Shown here: positions 11,941-23,683 of the stretch, in pieces
Position numbering within the stretch: position 1 is the stretch's first letter
How the letters are laid out: the number at the start of each line of letters is the position of its first letter
Assembly (NCBI GenBank): GCA_033807695.1
Contig: CM066310.1
Span: 1,302,001 to 1,366,000 of the forward strand
Source of the DNA: Daedaleopsis sinensis
Lineage: Eukaryota; Basidiomycota; Agaricomycetes; Polyporales; Polyporaceae
Direction: 5' to 3'
Length of the DNA stretch: 64,000 bases
Notes under the pieces: model-generated
The model's input: the letters and a program-made list of their open reading frames with translations, nothing else
Told to the model about the DNA's origin: nothing
Database searches by the model: none
Translations under genes and position numbers: made by a program

Positions 11941-12705
11941 CTAGCTCGAGTTATCGTCGCCACTCTCCTCCTCCGAACTCTCTCCACGCTCGCGCTGCCG
12001 CTCCAGCTTCTCCTTCTCCCACTCCTCGATTTCTTTCCACATCTCTTCAGAGACCCTTGCACGCCATTTTGGCGCGACACAGTCGGGATAATGCCACGAG
12101 GACGACTAGTCCTTTCCCCTATCGATACCGATTTAGCAACCGAACATATGAGTTGACTAGATAGGCGAAGGAAACACGCTCACCGAGCTGGGTCGAATCG
12201 CGAGCCCCACCACCACAGCGGTGGCTGGCCATATTCGCCCAATATCTCTATCGCCTTGGCCACACGCCTTGCAGAGTTATTGTCTCGCGCCTCTCTGTAT
12301 GTCTGGTTGGTGTAGAGCTGGATAACCCAGTCGTATCCTTCGATACGACAGGACCTGACGAGTTCAGTGCCTCGGAGCCGCGCGAGGCGGGTAACCCAGG
12401 TGTAAGTGACGTAACTATACCGCACGGCGAAATGACCGCCATCCATCTCTGGGTACGGGTATAGGCTGGTATAGGCGGTGCTTCTTGGCGAACGCTATCA
12501 AATCTTTGGTTTTGAGTCCAATGCCATAGGAGAATAGTGGTACGGGGCGTTTCTTGCGGCGAAGGGCATTATCGGGATTGTCCTTGACGCTAAGGAAGTA
12601 GCAGCTCGGGAGTAACTCGAACGGAGGATGCAACGATTCCCAGGTGGCTGGATGAGTTGTCCGATCGCTAGCATGGAGCCCAACCTTTTCCGCTGCTTCA
12701 GACAT
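11941..12705 (-). pseudogene. WWW-family protein, copy 1, disrupted
   Basis: Paralogue of the intact gene at 34921-35743. It starts MSEAAEKVGLHASD, continues with WESLHPPFELLPSCYFLSV and GIGLKTKDLIAFAKKHRLY, and after a frame change with GYDWVIQLYTNQTYREARDN and ILGEYGQPPLWWWGSRFD. Two lesions are visible against the intact copy. A 10-nt tandem duplication (CCTATACCAG repeated) at about 12457-12476 shifts the frame, and a TGG codon just after the second intron is TAG. The acidic C-terminal exon is otherwise well preserved to a stop at 11941, so decay is recent. Function of the family unknown. Confidence 0.8.
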
Positions 12706-13145
12706 GTTGCTAGGAGAGTGGTGGCGGTTGAAACAACACCGTGGTGACGATATGATTATTCTGCACCGTTAAACATTCTCACGGTCAGAGCAACGTTGCC
12801 GACGTCATTGATAAAGTTCAAGGTCTGGCACATAATGATGATATACGTATGCTTGCAGACACTTTCGGTGAGTCTCGGAGTCTGCAATCAGCTGGGTGTT
12901 TATGCTGAAAGACCATTTTGGAGTTGTACGCTTCCGAAAGCTTGAAAGGTGCGAGGACTTGACGCGCTCAGGGGAAATGATGGTTAGCAATGCAGTCAAA
13001 TTCAGGACAAAAAACTCGATATGGTACATAGAACATAGAAAAGCATGCTGTCCAATTGAAGTCACTTGGATGGATTCAGACGACAGCAGACTCTGTTCGT
13101 CGAGACTCGCCGAGTCGTATCAACCTCCGAACAAGTTCAAGGCGA
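12706..13145. other. Intergenic spacer
   Basis: Short frames only; nothing recognised. Separates the WWW copy 1 start from the T-linker copy A stop. Confidence 0.5.
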
Positions 13146-14503
13146 TTACGAGTGAGCCGCGCTGCGACAGCAGGGAGTGCGGTCAGCCTCTTGAAATCTC
13201 TCAGGAATAGACACTCCGCGGGGTCACTCACCCGACCTCCCAGAGACCGGACGCGGGGATGCAGAGGCCCTCGGATAAGACAGGCTGGTTCGGGGGGAAA
13301 CACGCGTCGCCGGCGGCGGAAGCGGTCTGAGTCTGTGGACGAGTGATCATGAGCTGGTGTTCATCGCGCACGGAGGTCTACAAAATCCTTCGGGAAAGAT
13401 GGAAGGCTACGCACAAGAGAGAGCCAGCAGAAGGTAAGCGGCTCGGGGCTGACGTTCTCGAAGAAGAAGCGGCATGTGCCGAAGCTGATCGTCTGGACGT
13501 GGTTTGGCTCGACGGTGAAGTCGGGGGCTAGAGAGGAGAAAGGGCATGCAGGTGGGTGCAAGTTAGGGACGAACGTGTCATCACCAGCGAGAGGAGGAGG
13601 GGGACGTACGGATTGAGCCGTTGAGGACGGTAATCGAATTCACGAGCTGTTGGCAGTCCTCCGTCGTCGGCGGGAGCGAGCCAAGCTCGCCACACACGAT
13701 CGTGCCTGTAGTGTCCATCAGCAATCTTGGGGTGCGCGATAGTCGAGGCCGACGAGCCGCTAGAATACTCACAGCTTTCGCTGCAAACGTCGGTCACTGG
13801 CGGAGGGGGACTCGCAGTCGGGGCCGCAGCTGTTTCAGTCGCGGTGACTGTGGCGGTCACCGTCGCGCTCTCAACAACGGTAATCGCGCTCGTAGCGGTC
13901 TCCGTCGCTGTAGCAGTCGCAGTCGTGGCTTCAACCTCGGTCACCGTCGCGGTCCCTGTCGTTGCCGACACGCTCACGCTGACGGAGACCGACGTGACGG
14001 TGCGCGTAGTGGATACGGAGACGGTCTGAGTCCGCACGTCTGTTGCCGTTGCTGTCGCTGTCGCCGTCACCGTCTTGGTGGGGAAGAGGGGCGGCAGGGG
14101 CGGGATGAGCCAGCCGAGGAGACCGTCGAGCATGTTGAACATGGACGCATTCCCCGGGTTCTGCGTGGTGAGCACAAACGGCGCGGTCGGCGTCAGCGCG
14201 CACACGAACTTGGAGAGCTCGAGCGTTGCGTTCCCCGCGACGAGCGTTGTGGCCGCGACGAGCGTCGGGGACGAGCCCGGGCAGATGCTGTCCTTGTCCG
14301 TGCCGGTGCCATTCCCGGAAACGGCTTCTTGGCGCCGGACTGCGGCGGGGAGAGGGATGGGAGTCGGGTCAGCCCGACTCGGTGTCAGAGAGGATGGAGC
14401 TGTGGGACCTACTACGGTAGCTGGGTAGCGATAGGGCGGATATGACCGGCACGGTCGCGAGGAAGACGAGGAGAGTGGAGACAAGTGGCTTTGTGACTAG
14501 CAT
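13146..14503 (-). CDS. T-linker family secreted protein, copy A
   Basis: Six exons. Exon 1 is a signal peptide (MLVTKPLVSTLLVFLATVPV...SALSLPSYR). Exon 2 holds the N-domain (SGNGTGTDKDSICPGSSPTL, LVAGNATLELSKFVCALTP, a hydrophobic LLGWLIPPLPPLFP) and a long linker of VTxTATxT repeats. Exons 3-6 form the conserved C-domain: TIVCGELGSLPPTTEDCQQL, then NHVQTISFGTCRFFFENV and FCWLSL, then ACFPPNQPVLSEGLCIP and GLWEVG, ending AAHS. Cysteines keep fixed positions and all exon phases match copies B and D. Predicted to be extracellular with an O-mannosylated stalk. I know of no named domain for the C-terminal module. Confidence 0.85.
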
Positions 14504-14580
14504 GGCGACGGAAGGTACGAGTCTTGGAGGTCTCTCGAGGTCTGAGTCCTCTGGGGATTCTAGGGTCCATCCCGAAGAGA

Positions 14581-14590
14581 CTTTATACCC
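14581..14590 (-). promoter_or_regulatory. TATA box of T-linker copy A
   Basis: GGGTATAAAG on the minus strand, about 80 nt upstream of the ATG at 14503. Nearly identical in sequence and position to the one before copy B. Confidence 0.6.
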
Positions 14591-16259
14591 CTACAGAGCT
14601 GAAACTTTGGGATTATTGTGACATGGGCGTGCGGCGGGCAGGCATTGAGTACCGCAGTTAGCCGGCAGTCATCTGAACATCGACTCGTTGCGCGGGAGTG
14701 AAAAGAGAGCAGCATACGTCAGTTCCAGGTCCAGGTCAGGGCAAGGGCGGCCGCGGGAGTATGTAGCTGTCCAGGTATTGGACACGACGCCGTATGAGGC
14801 GAGGGCGGCGGGCGCAATGAATGGCAGCGGTTCCGGAGAAGCTTGAGTTGAATAAACGACGAGAGCTGCGATCGTGGTTCGCACACGCTGGTATTGGTCG
14901 GTGCTACCCACGTCGTCGATGCATCAGGTCACGAACGCAGCGGTAGGGGATCATGGACGACTGCGTGCCGCAAACCAGGATTGGATCCGCCAAGGCACCC
15001 GAGCTTCTCCACTTGAACAAATTGGGTCCGCGATTTGATGTCGTCCCTGCTCGTTTGCACAAGGCAGCCCCGACGGGACTGTGCGGAAGTCGACAGCATG
15101 CAGACGCATCGGGGCGTCGATGAGCAACGAGAGGTACAACCTTCAAGGGATTGAACAAGCCTAAACGTCTACGCCTAAAGGACATGGGAGTCTCAGTGCA
15201 TGAGCTCATGATCGACAGTCTAAGGTAAGATTATGACGCAGGTACTCACTGTGGAAATGGAGGTCCGTTTGGACCAGCTCGAACAGATGAGCTCGGAGGT
15301 ATTTGACTCTTTGAGCCGCCCTCTCGTCGCGACCGTGGGTGTCGTGTCGGGAGTGGGCCTAAGAGGAGAGTCGGCGACGTAGTTAAAGCCGTATGTTCAT
15401 GGGACAAGAAGCAAGGTACCATCTCCGGACAGAGGTCGGGAAGCAGGCACGTTCTGCGATGATGTGCGACATGTCACCATCTGCATTGACTCGGAGGTTA
15501 GTACCTCGGCCTTAGGCTGCCCTTCTGATTGATGCCGTTCCAAACCGCCGTTTTCAAGGAGACCGTGGTACCCAGTGCTCTGTTGGGGATTCGTCCTAGT
15601 CATCCGAGTCCTTGTCGCAAGGCGGGTGTGAGATGACGTCGACTTCGCACGCGAAGGTCGGAGATCGTGTCAGTAGTGCGAAGAATCAATTGACTGTTAC
15701 TATAAAGAGCGAGCGGACGTCTTGTAATTATGTGGATGGACAACATGGAACCTGACATGCGATGAGTATTTCCTTCTTTGCTGCGCGGCCGAAGTTGAAT
15801 TCCTTCAGTCACCATACATGCACTGGATGATACGCATTCAAAAAGTTGACACTGCAGAAGAGCTCAGCGCATTCATCGATAGCATGTCTGCTTTGAACGG
15901 ACCTGGTATATCCATACACTCATCGTGATCTAGACGGGCTAGAACAGCTTATTAGACGTCGTTAGTAGGCTGAAACTTGACACGGCGATTATTCGTATTC
16001 CTAGAGTATCCGGCCTAACGAAATAAGTCACGCCATAATGTGTTCCATGATGTTTTGACAACAGGATAACTCGGCGAGGATCCTCGCACACGGTCACCTG
16101 AACGTAGCAAACCGGAGTCTGACTCTGTGGCATCAAGGCGTCGAAGAGTTTGAACGGTATGATGTGCGGAAAAGGCCCTTTCAATAGAGTTGACGTCACA
16201 GATCTATACTGCCCCCTGGCATATGCCTCCCCACATGTCAAGATGTATACCCGACAGTC
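14591..16259. other. Intergenic, 1.7 kb
   Basis: No recognised gene. Short minus-strand frames (14904-15209, 15600-15815) show no family. Around 15.17-15.30 kb there are short matches (CATGATCGACA, ACTCACTGTGGAA) to 18.38-18.47 kb, suggesting that sequence upstream of the T-linker genes was duplicated with them. Confidence 0.4.
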
Positions 16260-17739
16260 TTACGAGTGAGCAACACTGTGATCGCATGGCACACATCGAG
16301 TGGTTAGATCTTGAGCATACGTGAGCTCGCCAGGCGGCCACTCACCCGACTTCCCAGAGACCGGATCTCGCGATACAAAGCCCTTCGGACAAAACGGGCT
16401 GGTTGGGTGGGAGACACTGGCTGGCTGCCGCGGAAGCAGTTTGGGCCTAGTAGCCCAGTCAGACATCGATGAGCGCCGTGCATGTGCAACGTCAGGGGAT
16501 GCGTGGACGCACCAGAGAGAGCCAGCAGAAGTTGAGCGGCTCCGGGCTGACGTTCTCGAAGAAGAAGCGGCACGTGCCGAAGGAGATGGTCTGGACGTGG
16601 TTCGACTGCACTGTGAACTCGGGCGCTGAATATAGCAATGAGCACGGTGTTATGCGGAGCGAAGGCATGTCGCGACCGTCAGGACGTACAGATTTGCCCG
16701 TTCAGGATAGTGATTGCGTTCACGAGCTGTTGACAGTCTTCGGTCGTCGGCGGGAGCTGACCGAGCTCTCCGCATACAGTCGTGCCTGCAGATCCCTAGC
16801 GTCAAGCAAATACCAGCAAAACGAGTAGGGGATGTGCTCACAGATTTCGCCGCAAACGTCGGTCGCTGGAGGCGCGGTCGGGGTTGTTCCGCCGGCGGTC
16901 TGGGTGACGGTGGCCGTCACGGTTTCGCTCTGCACGACTGTCGTCGCGCTCGTCTCGGTCTCTGTGTCCGTTTCGGTCTCCGTCGCGGTCTCCGTCGTCG
17001 TTGCTAGGTCCGTCGTCGTCGCGATTTCGGTCTCAGTCTCAGTGGCCGTCGCCGTCGAGATCTGAGTTGCCGTCTCGGTCTCTGTTGCAGTCTTGGTCGT
17101 CGTCACTGACCTAGTAGCAGTTGCGGTGGTGCTCTTAGTCGTGGTCTTGGTCGTAGTCTTGGTCGTGGTTTTGGTGGATGTCTTCGTCGAGGTCTTGACG
17201 GAGGTCCTAGTTGAGATGTCGGTCTCGGTCTTGATTTCGGTCTCCGTAGCGGTAGCTGTCGTCGGCGACACACTCACACTGACAGAGACAGAGGTTACCG
17301 TCGCCGTCGCCGTCTTGGTGGCCGTAGTTGTAGTGGTCCTTGGCGGGAACAGAGGCGGGAAAGGTGGGAAGAACCACGATAGGAGACCCTCAAGCCAGCT
17401 GATGAATCCGTCTCCGTCTCCGCGGTGAGCTGCAAGGAAGGGGGAGCTCGGCGTGACCGCACACGAGAATTGGGAGAACTGAATCGTCATGTTCCCCGCG
17501 GCCATCTGCGACGTGGACACGAGTGTCGGCGAGGAGCCTGCGCAGATGCTGTCCTTGTCGGTGCCGGTACCGTTACCGGACAGGATCTGTCTCCGCACTG
17601 AGAAAGGAGAGATGTCGAGTAAGTGTGTGGTGAGTCGAAGATAGGCATTCGATGACATACCACGGTAATTCGGCATGGACAGCGCGGAGGCGCTCAACAC
17701 GCTCGTAACGAGGACGAGCAAGATCGAGAAGGACTTCAT
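16260..17739 (-). CDS. T-linker family secreted protein, copy B
   Basis: Six exons, same structure as copy A. The signal peptide is MKSFSILLVLVTSVLSASAL, then PNYRG and VRRQILSGNGTGTDKDSIC. The linker is the longest on the minus strand, with SVSVSVSPTT, KTSTKTSTKTTTKTTTK and ETETDTETETS blocks. The C-domain is TTVCGELGQLPPTTEDCQQL, then NHVQTISFGTCRFFFENV, FCWLSL, QCLPPNQPVLSEGLC, GLWEVG and the final VAHS. Exon 2 continues open upstream of the true acceptor, giving a misleading 417-codon frame. All splice sites are canonical, so the gene looks functional. Copies A and B are head-to-tail neighbours, consistent with tandem duplication. Confidence 0.87.
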
Positions 17740-17837
17740 GGTAGGCGTGGGTGTCGGCTTGAAGCTGGAACTTCGCGGGAACGAACAGAAGGCCTCTGGG
17801 AGTCGGATCTGCTGGGGAGTGACCACAAGCCTGTCGA

Positions 17838-17847
17838 CCTTTATACC
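17838..17847 (-). promoter_or_regulatory. TATA box of T-linker copy B
   Basis: GGTATAAAGG on the minus strand, about 100 nt upstream of the ATG at 17739. Confidence 0.6.
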
Positions 17848-19323
17848 GGGGATTGCCCCAGAGCGTTCTCCACGATGCCACGAACGTGATCCGGATTCAG
17901 AGTCGGCATGAGTGTCCATGCCCCATGTGCGACATTGCAAAAATTGCTGGGCACGTCGAGAGTGCCAACACATCCAAGGCTAGGCCAGGGGTGGAAGCTC
18001 GAAGTCAATGCCTCTGGGCAAACACGAACTGGAGCGTTCCGGAGCAGGGATTGAAATGAACAAGAAGAATGGTGATTGGCGGCGGACCTTGGACAAAAGG
18101 AACTCGAGAAGTCTGCCACCGGACACAGGACAGCGGCTTGCCGCGAATTGAGCCCGTTGAGGCACGGCATCTTCTCTACAACGTGGTATGTCCGCCGGTA
18201 ATTGTACAGGCTCCTTGGCATGTATCCAAAATGTTCGGCGCCGAGGAGAGGAGGGAGAGCTGGAAAACCATGTGTGTTTGTGCTATCGTGATGCGTCGAA
18301 GAGCGATTTAAGCTTCCGGACGCTGATGTACGGCGTGGTGCACGGGCAAAAATGGGCGAGTTAAGCCTAAACGTGAGAGCATCAGTTCATGATCGACATG
18401 TTGGCATTTGAAGGAGTGGACGTGAAGGATCATACTGGCAAACCGGCTGACTCACTGTGGAAGGCGTAACCGACTTGGGACAGCGCTCACATGGGATCGG
18501 TAGTATTGAGTTGCTTCGTCGGATTGCATGGGCGAATGGTAAGCAGCGCTCAGGTTCCGTGTGTTCCTGAGATCGGAGGTCAAGGTACTAACACCGCAGG
18601 TCCGACTGGAGAAAGCGGCGTCTTGAGCCGGTAGAAGATATATCGATTGAGTGCCTGTTTTACGGCCGACACGGACTGACCACCTTAATGCCACAGCGCT
18701 GGCCTGGAACAGAGTGCACTGACAGTCGAGACAGACAGAACAGCTGAGTGGGACATTGAGTGACGGGAGACTGCCCCTGATGGATGATGCTAGCAGCCTG
18801 CGACAATGCTTCAGTCCGAGCTGTCTTGCACATGGGTCTCGAAGACTGTTCAAATTGTCAGTTCATGGGAGCGCGAGATTTAGGCTCTTGAAACTCTCAC
18901 AGTGGCACAAGTGGGCCGCTTACTATTGCAGATGAGCATCCTACACCACTGCGGTCTCAGGGTCGAATACTCGAGTACTGCAGTAGGAGTTTTGTGCTGC
19001 CGCCTGCGGCGCCGGGACGAGTCGACAAAGGGCTAGGTGTACACATATGGCATCAATATAGTTGGACGCGAGACTATTGGAAGAGCTACTGCAGTCTACG
19101 TACCCTCGCGCAACATAAACCTATGCTTAGATATCCTGCAGAGTTTCGAGTGCTGGTGGTTGAATCCGGTTCGGATACAGCTGGTCGTAGTACTAACAAG
19201 TCCGTACCAACACGCTAAAACGCTGAAGCGCCTTTTCGCTCTTTGGGCGCCAACCCCGGCTCCCCGGACCGCTCTTGTCTTTTCCTCAGCAGCGCGTTTG
19301 GAGGACTTCTGTTAGTAGCAGCC
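17848..19323. other. Intergenic, 1.5 kb
   Basis: No recognised gene. A minus-strand frame at 18452-18853 (133 codons, Cys/Ser-rich) has no family resemblance and is probably chance. Contains the RRP45 promoter at its right end. Confidence 0.4.
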
Positions 19324-20412
19324 ATGCCACGGCCCCCCTCTCCTTCGATTCCCGAGAAAGACTTCCTCTATGGCTCACTCAAGCAGTCTCTCCGACTCGA
19401 CGGACGAGCCATGCTCGAAATCCGCACCCCGGTCCTCACTTTTGGCCCAGAGCTCGGCTGGGTCGAATGCGCAATGGGCAAGACTCGGTGCGCATACACC
19501 GTTCCCTAACTCCTTCCGGATGCTCACTCACATCTCCTCAATACAATGAAGAGTTCTTGCGCAAGTCGACGGGAAAATGGTGAAGCCGCCCCCGGAACGC
19601 CCGCTCGAGGGCATGATCACCATACACTCTGAGCTCTCGCCGATGGCATCCACCGAGTACGAGCCTGGCCGGTAGGTGCGTACGTCCTCTTTGCATCTGT
19701 CGGCGCACCTCACTGCTTCCCCCTTTGCATGGCGTGCACAGACCATCGGACGAGGAGGTCACCCTGACACGGATGCTGGACAAGGTGCTGCGGCGGAGCG
19801 ACGCGGTGGACAAGGAGAGCCTCTGTGTGCTCGCGGGCCAACGGGTGCGTCCCCTGCATCTATGCAATCCGTGCATGCGAAACTAAGAGTCGGCAGGTGT
19901 GGCACATCCGGCTCACGATCCACATCCTCGCGGACGCGGGGAACATGCTCGACTGCGCGTGCCTCGCAGGGATCGTCGCGCTCAAGCACTTCCGGAGACC
20001 CGAAGTGGAGGTCGTAGGCGACGAAGTGACCGTAGTAAGTTCAGATGCTCCGTCGTACCGTCCACGCCCTCACCGGCCCTCGCAGCACCACCCCTCGGAA
20101 CGCGCCCCCGTCCCGCTCTCGATGCATCACACGCCCTTCTGCCTCACGTTCGCGTTCTTCCCCGACTCTGGCACGCCGCCCCTCATCGACCCCTCGTATC
20201 TCGAGCAGACGCTGAGCGCCGGGCTGCTCTCGGTGGCGCTGAACGCGCAGCGCGAGCTCGTGGTCGTACAGAAAGCGGGCGGCGTCCCCCTCGCGCCCGA
20301 AGATGTCCTGAAGATCATAGACATCGCCGTGCAAAAAGCACGCGAGCTGGACAAGCTCGTCGAGGCACGTCTGCAAGAAGACTGGGCTGGTAGACACGTA
20401 GAAGTTCGGTAG
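19324..20412 (+). CDS. RRP45: Exosome complex RNase PH-like subunit RRP45
   Basis: Core ring subunit of the eukaryotic RNA exosome (3'-to-5' RNA processing; nucleus and cytoplasm). It starts MPRPPSPSIPEKDFLYGSLK, followed by the RNase PH fold: LRLDGRAMLEIRTPVLTFG, ECAMGKTR-VLAQVDGKMVKP (split by an intron), GMITIHSELSPMAS, EVTLTRMLDKVLRRSDAVD and SLCVLAGQRVWHIRLTIHIL, then DAGNMLDCACLAGIVALKHF. The C-domain has PLSMHHTPFCLTFAFF and DPSYLEQTLSAGLLSVALN, ending at 20412. Four introns of about 50-70 nt. About 290 residues, slightly shorter than human EXOSC9, which has an extra C-terminal tail; fungal forms lack it. Converges on OMA1, with 278 nt between the stops. Confidence 0.94.
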
Positions 20413-20690
20413 CGGTGCATATGCAGAACACCTGTATGAATTAGCGAAAATGTGTAAGCATGCGCCTGGCAGTGTACAACGGTCGGTCTTCAGTACGGGC
20501 GGCAGAACAAAAGCTCTCATCGATGTTGTAGCGTACCGCAGCATTTTCACGCAGCGGTCGCGACCAGACTTTTGTGAGTAATGTGTGAGATCCCTAGTGA
20601 CTTCCGAGTCATACATACATTATGAACTCCATATAACTGCGCTCCTCGAGGGAAGCACCACTCGCCACCAGACCATACAGCGTAGGCGAC

Positions 20691-22361
20691 CTACGACCAC
20701 CGCGCTTCTGACATTCTTTCGGGAGCAGGTCCACCAGACCACATATCCCTGAACGCCGCCATGTGGTCCGCCGTCGATCCGCACTGAGGACTTGCTGCCT
20801 GGATTGCGTATGCCTCAGGAAGCATCTCGCGCAGAACCTGGATGGCGAGAGACCGTTGAACACGCATAGACAGGACATCATCAGCATCTCGGGCGCACCT
20901 GGGAACGCTTCTCTGAGGCAGGATGGGTGGTGAGGAAGTCTAAGTGCCGGCCGCCCATGGCTTGTTCGAGGCGGCCGAGACGGGTGAACACCCTGTGTCG
21001 TGCGAGTTAGCTGGGGCTTCTGAGCGCGCCGAAGAGGGATATGGGCCGTACTCGGGTACTGCCGCTGGGTCAAAGCATGCTCGTGATGAGAGACGAATTC
21101 CGATCTTGTCAGCTAGAAGATGCGAATATTGTGGGTCGGGTGAGAACACAATTGTGTCTGGGCACCCACCTTCGTACTCCTGGGTACGGGAGTTTGGCAG
21201 CTCGTACAGGAGCTGCGCCGCCCAAGTTGAGAATGGTACTCCGATCACTTCCAGCAACGTTGCGAGGAAAAGGAAGACCTTGACGCTCGAATACCTTTCT
21301 GACGCATGCCGCGCGACTGTGGACCTCTCGAGTCAGTGCGTGGTAGTCGGACAAAGTTCCATTCGGCTTACCGGCGTGACCGATTTCTTTAGAAAATTAG
21401 TCGGTCAGAGATGCTCGACTAGACGAGTAGCTCGAAGCTTCTACTCACCATGGCCTAGGATGGCCGCTAATCCATTCTCGTCTTTCGCTATGGGTAGGAT
21501 CCCTGTAAACACGACAATGCTGCCTGGGTGGCCACACGTTAAGAGGGTTTGCAGGCATGGAGCTGGGCGGGCGTACCATAGGCTGCCATAGCGTTCACGA
21601 CCGAGTCATCATTCACTACGAACAGATGCCACTTCTTCGTGCCGCCGACTTCTGGTGGCAACTCTTCGGGGGCGCCATTGAACGACCACAGCTCTTCGGT
21701 CCCCTTGGGCCTCGTCACGTCGGGTGCATCCAGGACCCCGAGCCCGGAGGCCTCCAGGATGCGCGTGGTGACCCGACGGACGTGGCGCGACAGCGGGTGA
21801 TTCGGGGGCAACACCTTGCCTTGAAACTCGCGCATCAACTCCTGGTGCCCCTTCTCCGCGAGCTGGCGGCGCTCTGTCAGCATCGCCCCAAATTTCGAGA
21901 AGAACGGAGAGAGTGGGTGCGCACCGTCGCCTCATACTTCGGACTGATGTCCATGAACCGCCATCGCCCGGTCTCGGGCACCTGCTCCAGACTGCGACGC
22001 GGGCGCGGGTCAGCTGCTGTTCACAGTCGGGGGCCCGTCCGTTCGATGCGACGGCGCATAGCACATAGACACATACGTACTGCGCGATGTAGTACACCAC
22101 TGCGAACGAGCCCACGCCCGCCGCGATCTTCGTCGACCTGTCCCAGCGGCGCACGTCCCACGGGCTGCCGCCCCCGCCTGGCTTGCCCCCCTGCGCACCG
22201 TCCGAGCCAAAGCGCACGTAGCGCGGTGGGCCGCCGGGAAAGTTGCTCGATGCCCCGGTCGACCGCGTGGAGGAGATGGTCCGAGCTTGGGGGAACTTGG
22301 GGAGTGCGCGAAAGAGCGACGCACCGCGGAGACAACGCCGGGCTATGTGTGAGGTGAACAT
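20691..22361 (-). CDS. OMA1: Mitochondrial inner-membrane metallopeptidase OMA1 (M48)
   Basis: Stress-activated zinc protease of the mitochondrial inner membrane. The start at 22361 (MFTSHIARRCLRGASLFRAL, good ATG context) gives an Arg-rich presequence, then a Gly-rich stretch and a membrane segment (IAAGVGSFAVVYYIA). Next are VPETGRWRFMDISP, VLPPNHPLSRHVRRV, WHLFVVNDDSVVNA and NIVVFTGILPIAKDENGLAA. The HExxH zinc site (GHEIGHAVARH) is assembled across three exons, the middle one only 15 nt (about 21376-21390). The third zinc ligand region is NSRTQEYEADKIGI. The gene ends after HPASEKRSQVLREMLPEAYA and DMWSGGPAPE at a TAG at 20691-20693. One splice join, near 21890-21940, was not resolved cleanly; the rest is canonical. 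Confidence 0.9.
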
Positions 22362-22984
22362 GGTGCAAGTCACAGTGAGGTCGGCGGCCGGCGCACAGGC
22401 TAGTACTGACAGTGAATGTATGCGGCCGTTGAGACGCGTCTCTGCGGCTGCAGCATGCTCAGCGTGAGTGACGTAACGTGATACCAGCGTCTACGTTACC
22501 ACTTCCAGACGGGCGGTTACTACTAGTACTAGTAGGCTGACTCCAGTGTACATCATGTCTCCGTAGCTAACCATGATTTGAAAATAGTCTCTCACTGGCA
22601 ATCCGACGCCGCAATCGTTCGTGATACTTGCATGTGAGTGCACGGTCACGTCAAGTCGCTTGCAATGTGTTCACCGCCAGTGAGCTACAAGTCCGAAGTC
22701 TGCAAAACTACAACGTCACACGGCCACTGGACGAGTTCTCGAACTTCGCTCCCTTACGACGGTACTGCAATGTGGGTCATATTGACATACTGCGTGGTTG
22801 TATGTCCGCATGATACACGTCTTTCTCTACTGCCCCCATGACAAAGCACTAGTACTCCCTGTCACCTGAGGAAACATCCCTCTGGCACATCCAAGAGACA
22901 CAACAGGTGGCCCACTGCTGCCACGCTCAGATTCATCGCCGTGCTGACCATAGCTCATAGGTCATGGGTCTTTCTGGTGACTAT
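22362..22984. other. Intergenic spacer
   Basis: Contains the OMA1 promoter. An ACTAGT-rich spot (TACTAGTACTAGTAG) lies near 22520. No gene seen. Confidence 0.5.
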
Positions 22985-23375
22985 TCAGGCATGCGCAACA
23001 CTAAAAGTGTGACAAGACCGTCAGACGACTGAATAGCGAGACTGAGCGTAAAGACACTAACCCGACACGCCAGAGCCCGGTGTTGGCGATGCAGAGGCCC
23101 TCACTGTTGACGGGCTGGACGGGCGGAAGACACGCCGATGCCGCAGCCGACGCAACTTGACCCTGCCGGTGCGGCGCGGAAGGACGGTCAGTAATGCGCG
23201 ATGAGAGAAGTCAGAACGGACGAGCGCAGTGCAATGCATGAGAGAATGGGAAAGTGACGCACGAGGGAGAGCCAGCAGTACGCGAGCTCGTTAGGCGAGA
23301 AGTTCTCGAAGAACATGCGGCAGGTGCCGAAAGAGAGGACCTGGGCGTGCCCGCTGGAGACGGTGAAGTCGGGCG
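22985..23375 (-). pseudogene. T-linker family C-domain only, copy C (truncated)
   Basis: Only the last three exons of the family are present: APDFTVSSGHAQVLSFGTCR with FFENFSPNELAYCWLSL, then ASACLPPVQPVNSEGLCIA with TGLWRVG, then the tiny last exon VAHA with a TGA at 22985-22987. Splice sites and phases are intact, including the first acceptor at 23376-23378. The upstream signal peptide, N-domain, linker and first C-domain exon were not found within 1.5 kb. Either a 5' deletion removed them, or this is a shuffled module spliced to something else. No internal frame break is visible. Confidence 0.75.
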
Positions 23376-23550
23376 CTGGGAAGAAGGTCAGCAAACGTCT
23401 TCAGGTCATCGGATCCGTGTCCAACTAGTAGAGGTAGAGGGCCAAAAGGACTTTGCGCTGGGACAACAGGGGCAGGTAAGGAAAGTACAAGGGAAACAGT
23501 AGGCTCGTTCCCAGCCTGTTGCCGGTAACGTATGTCATAACATGTTTTCC

Positions 23551-23590
23551 GACTAACAGTAACACGTACAGACTAACAGTAACACGTACA
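23551..23590. repeat. Perfect 20-bp tandem duplication
   Basis: GACTAACAGTAACACGTACA occurs twice in a row (23551-23570, 23571-23590). It lies upstream of copy C and before the open frame at 23684. Confidence 0.95.
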
Positions 23591-23683
23591 GCGACGCAAG
23601 GCCCTCACGGTCACCGATTAGGTATCAAGGCAGCGAAGACAGGTAGTCTGCGCTTGGTCCCGCACGCTTAGTTTGCGCTCACC

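Noticed and set aside
17093..17428. Val-rich plus-strand frames (also 13727-14029 and 41188-41982)
   Set aside because: Antisense shadows of the Thr-rich linkers (ACN codons read as GTN on the other strand).
16720..17973. 417-codon minus-strand open frame
   Set aside because: It is exon 2 of T-linker copy B with intron 1, exon 1 and upstream promoter read through in another frame; the splice acceptor and signal peptide exon give the real gene.
15171..18480. Duplicated sequence upstream of T-linker copies A and B
   Set aside because: Only short scattered matches (10-13 nt) are visible; too weak to claim without an alignment.
20944..21591. 215-codon plus-strand frame
   Set aside because: Antisense to OMA1 exons, whose identity is certain.
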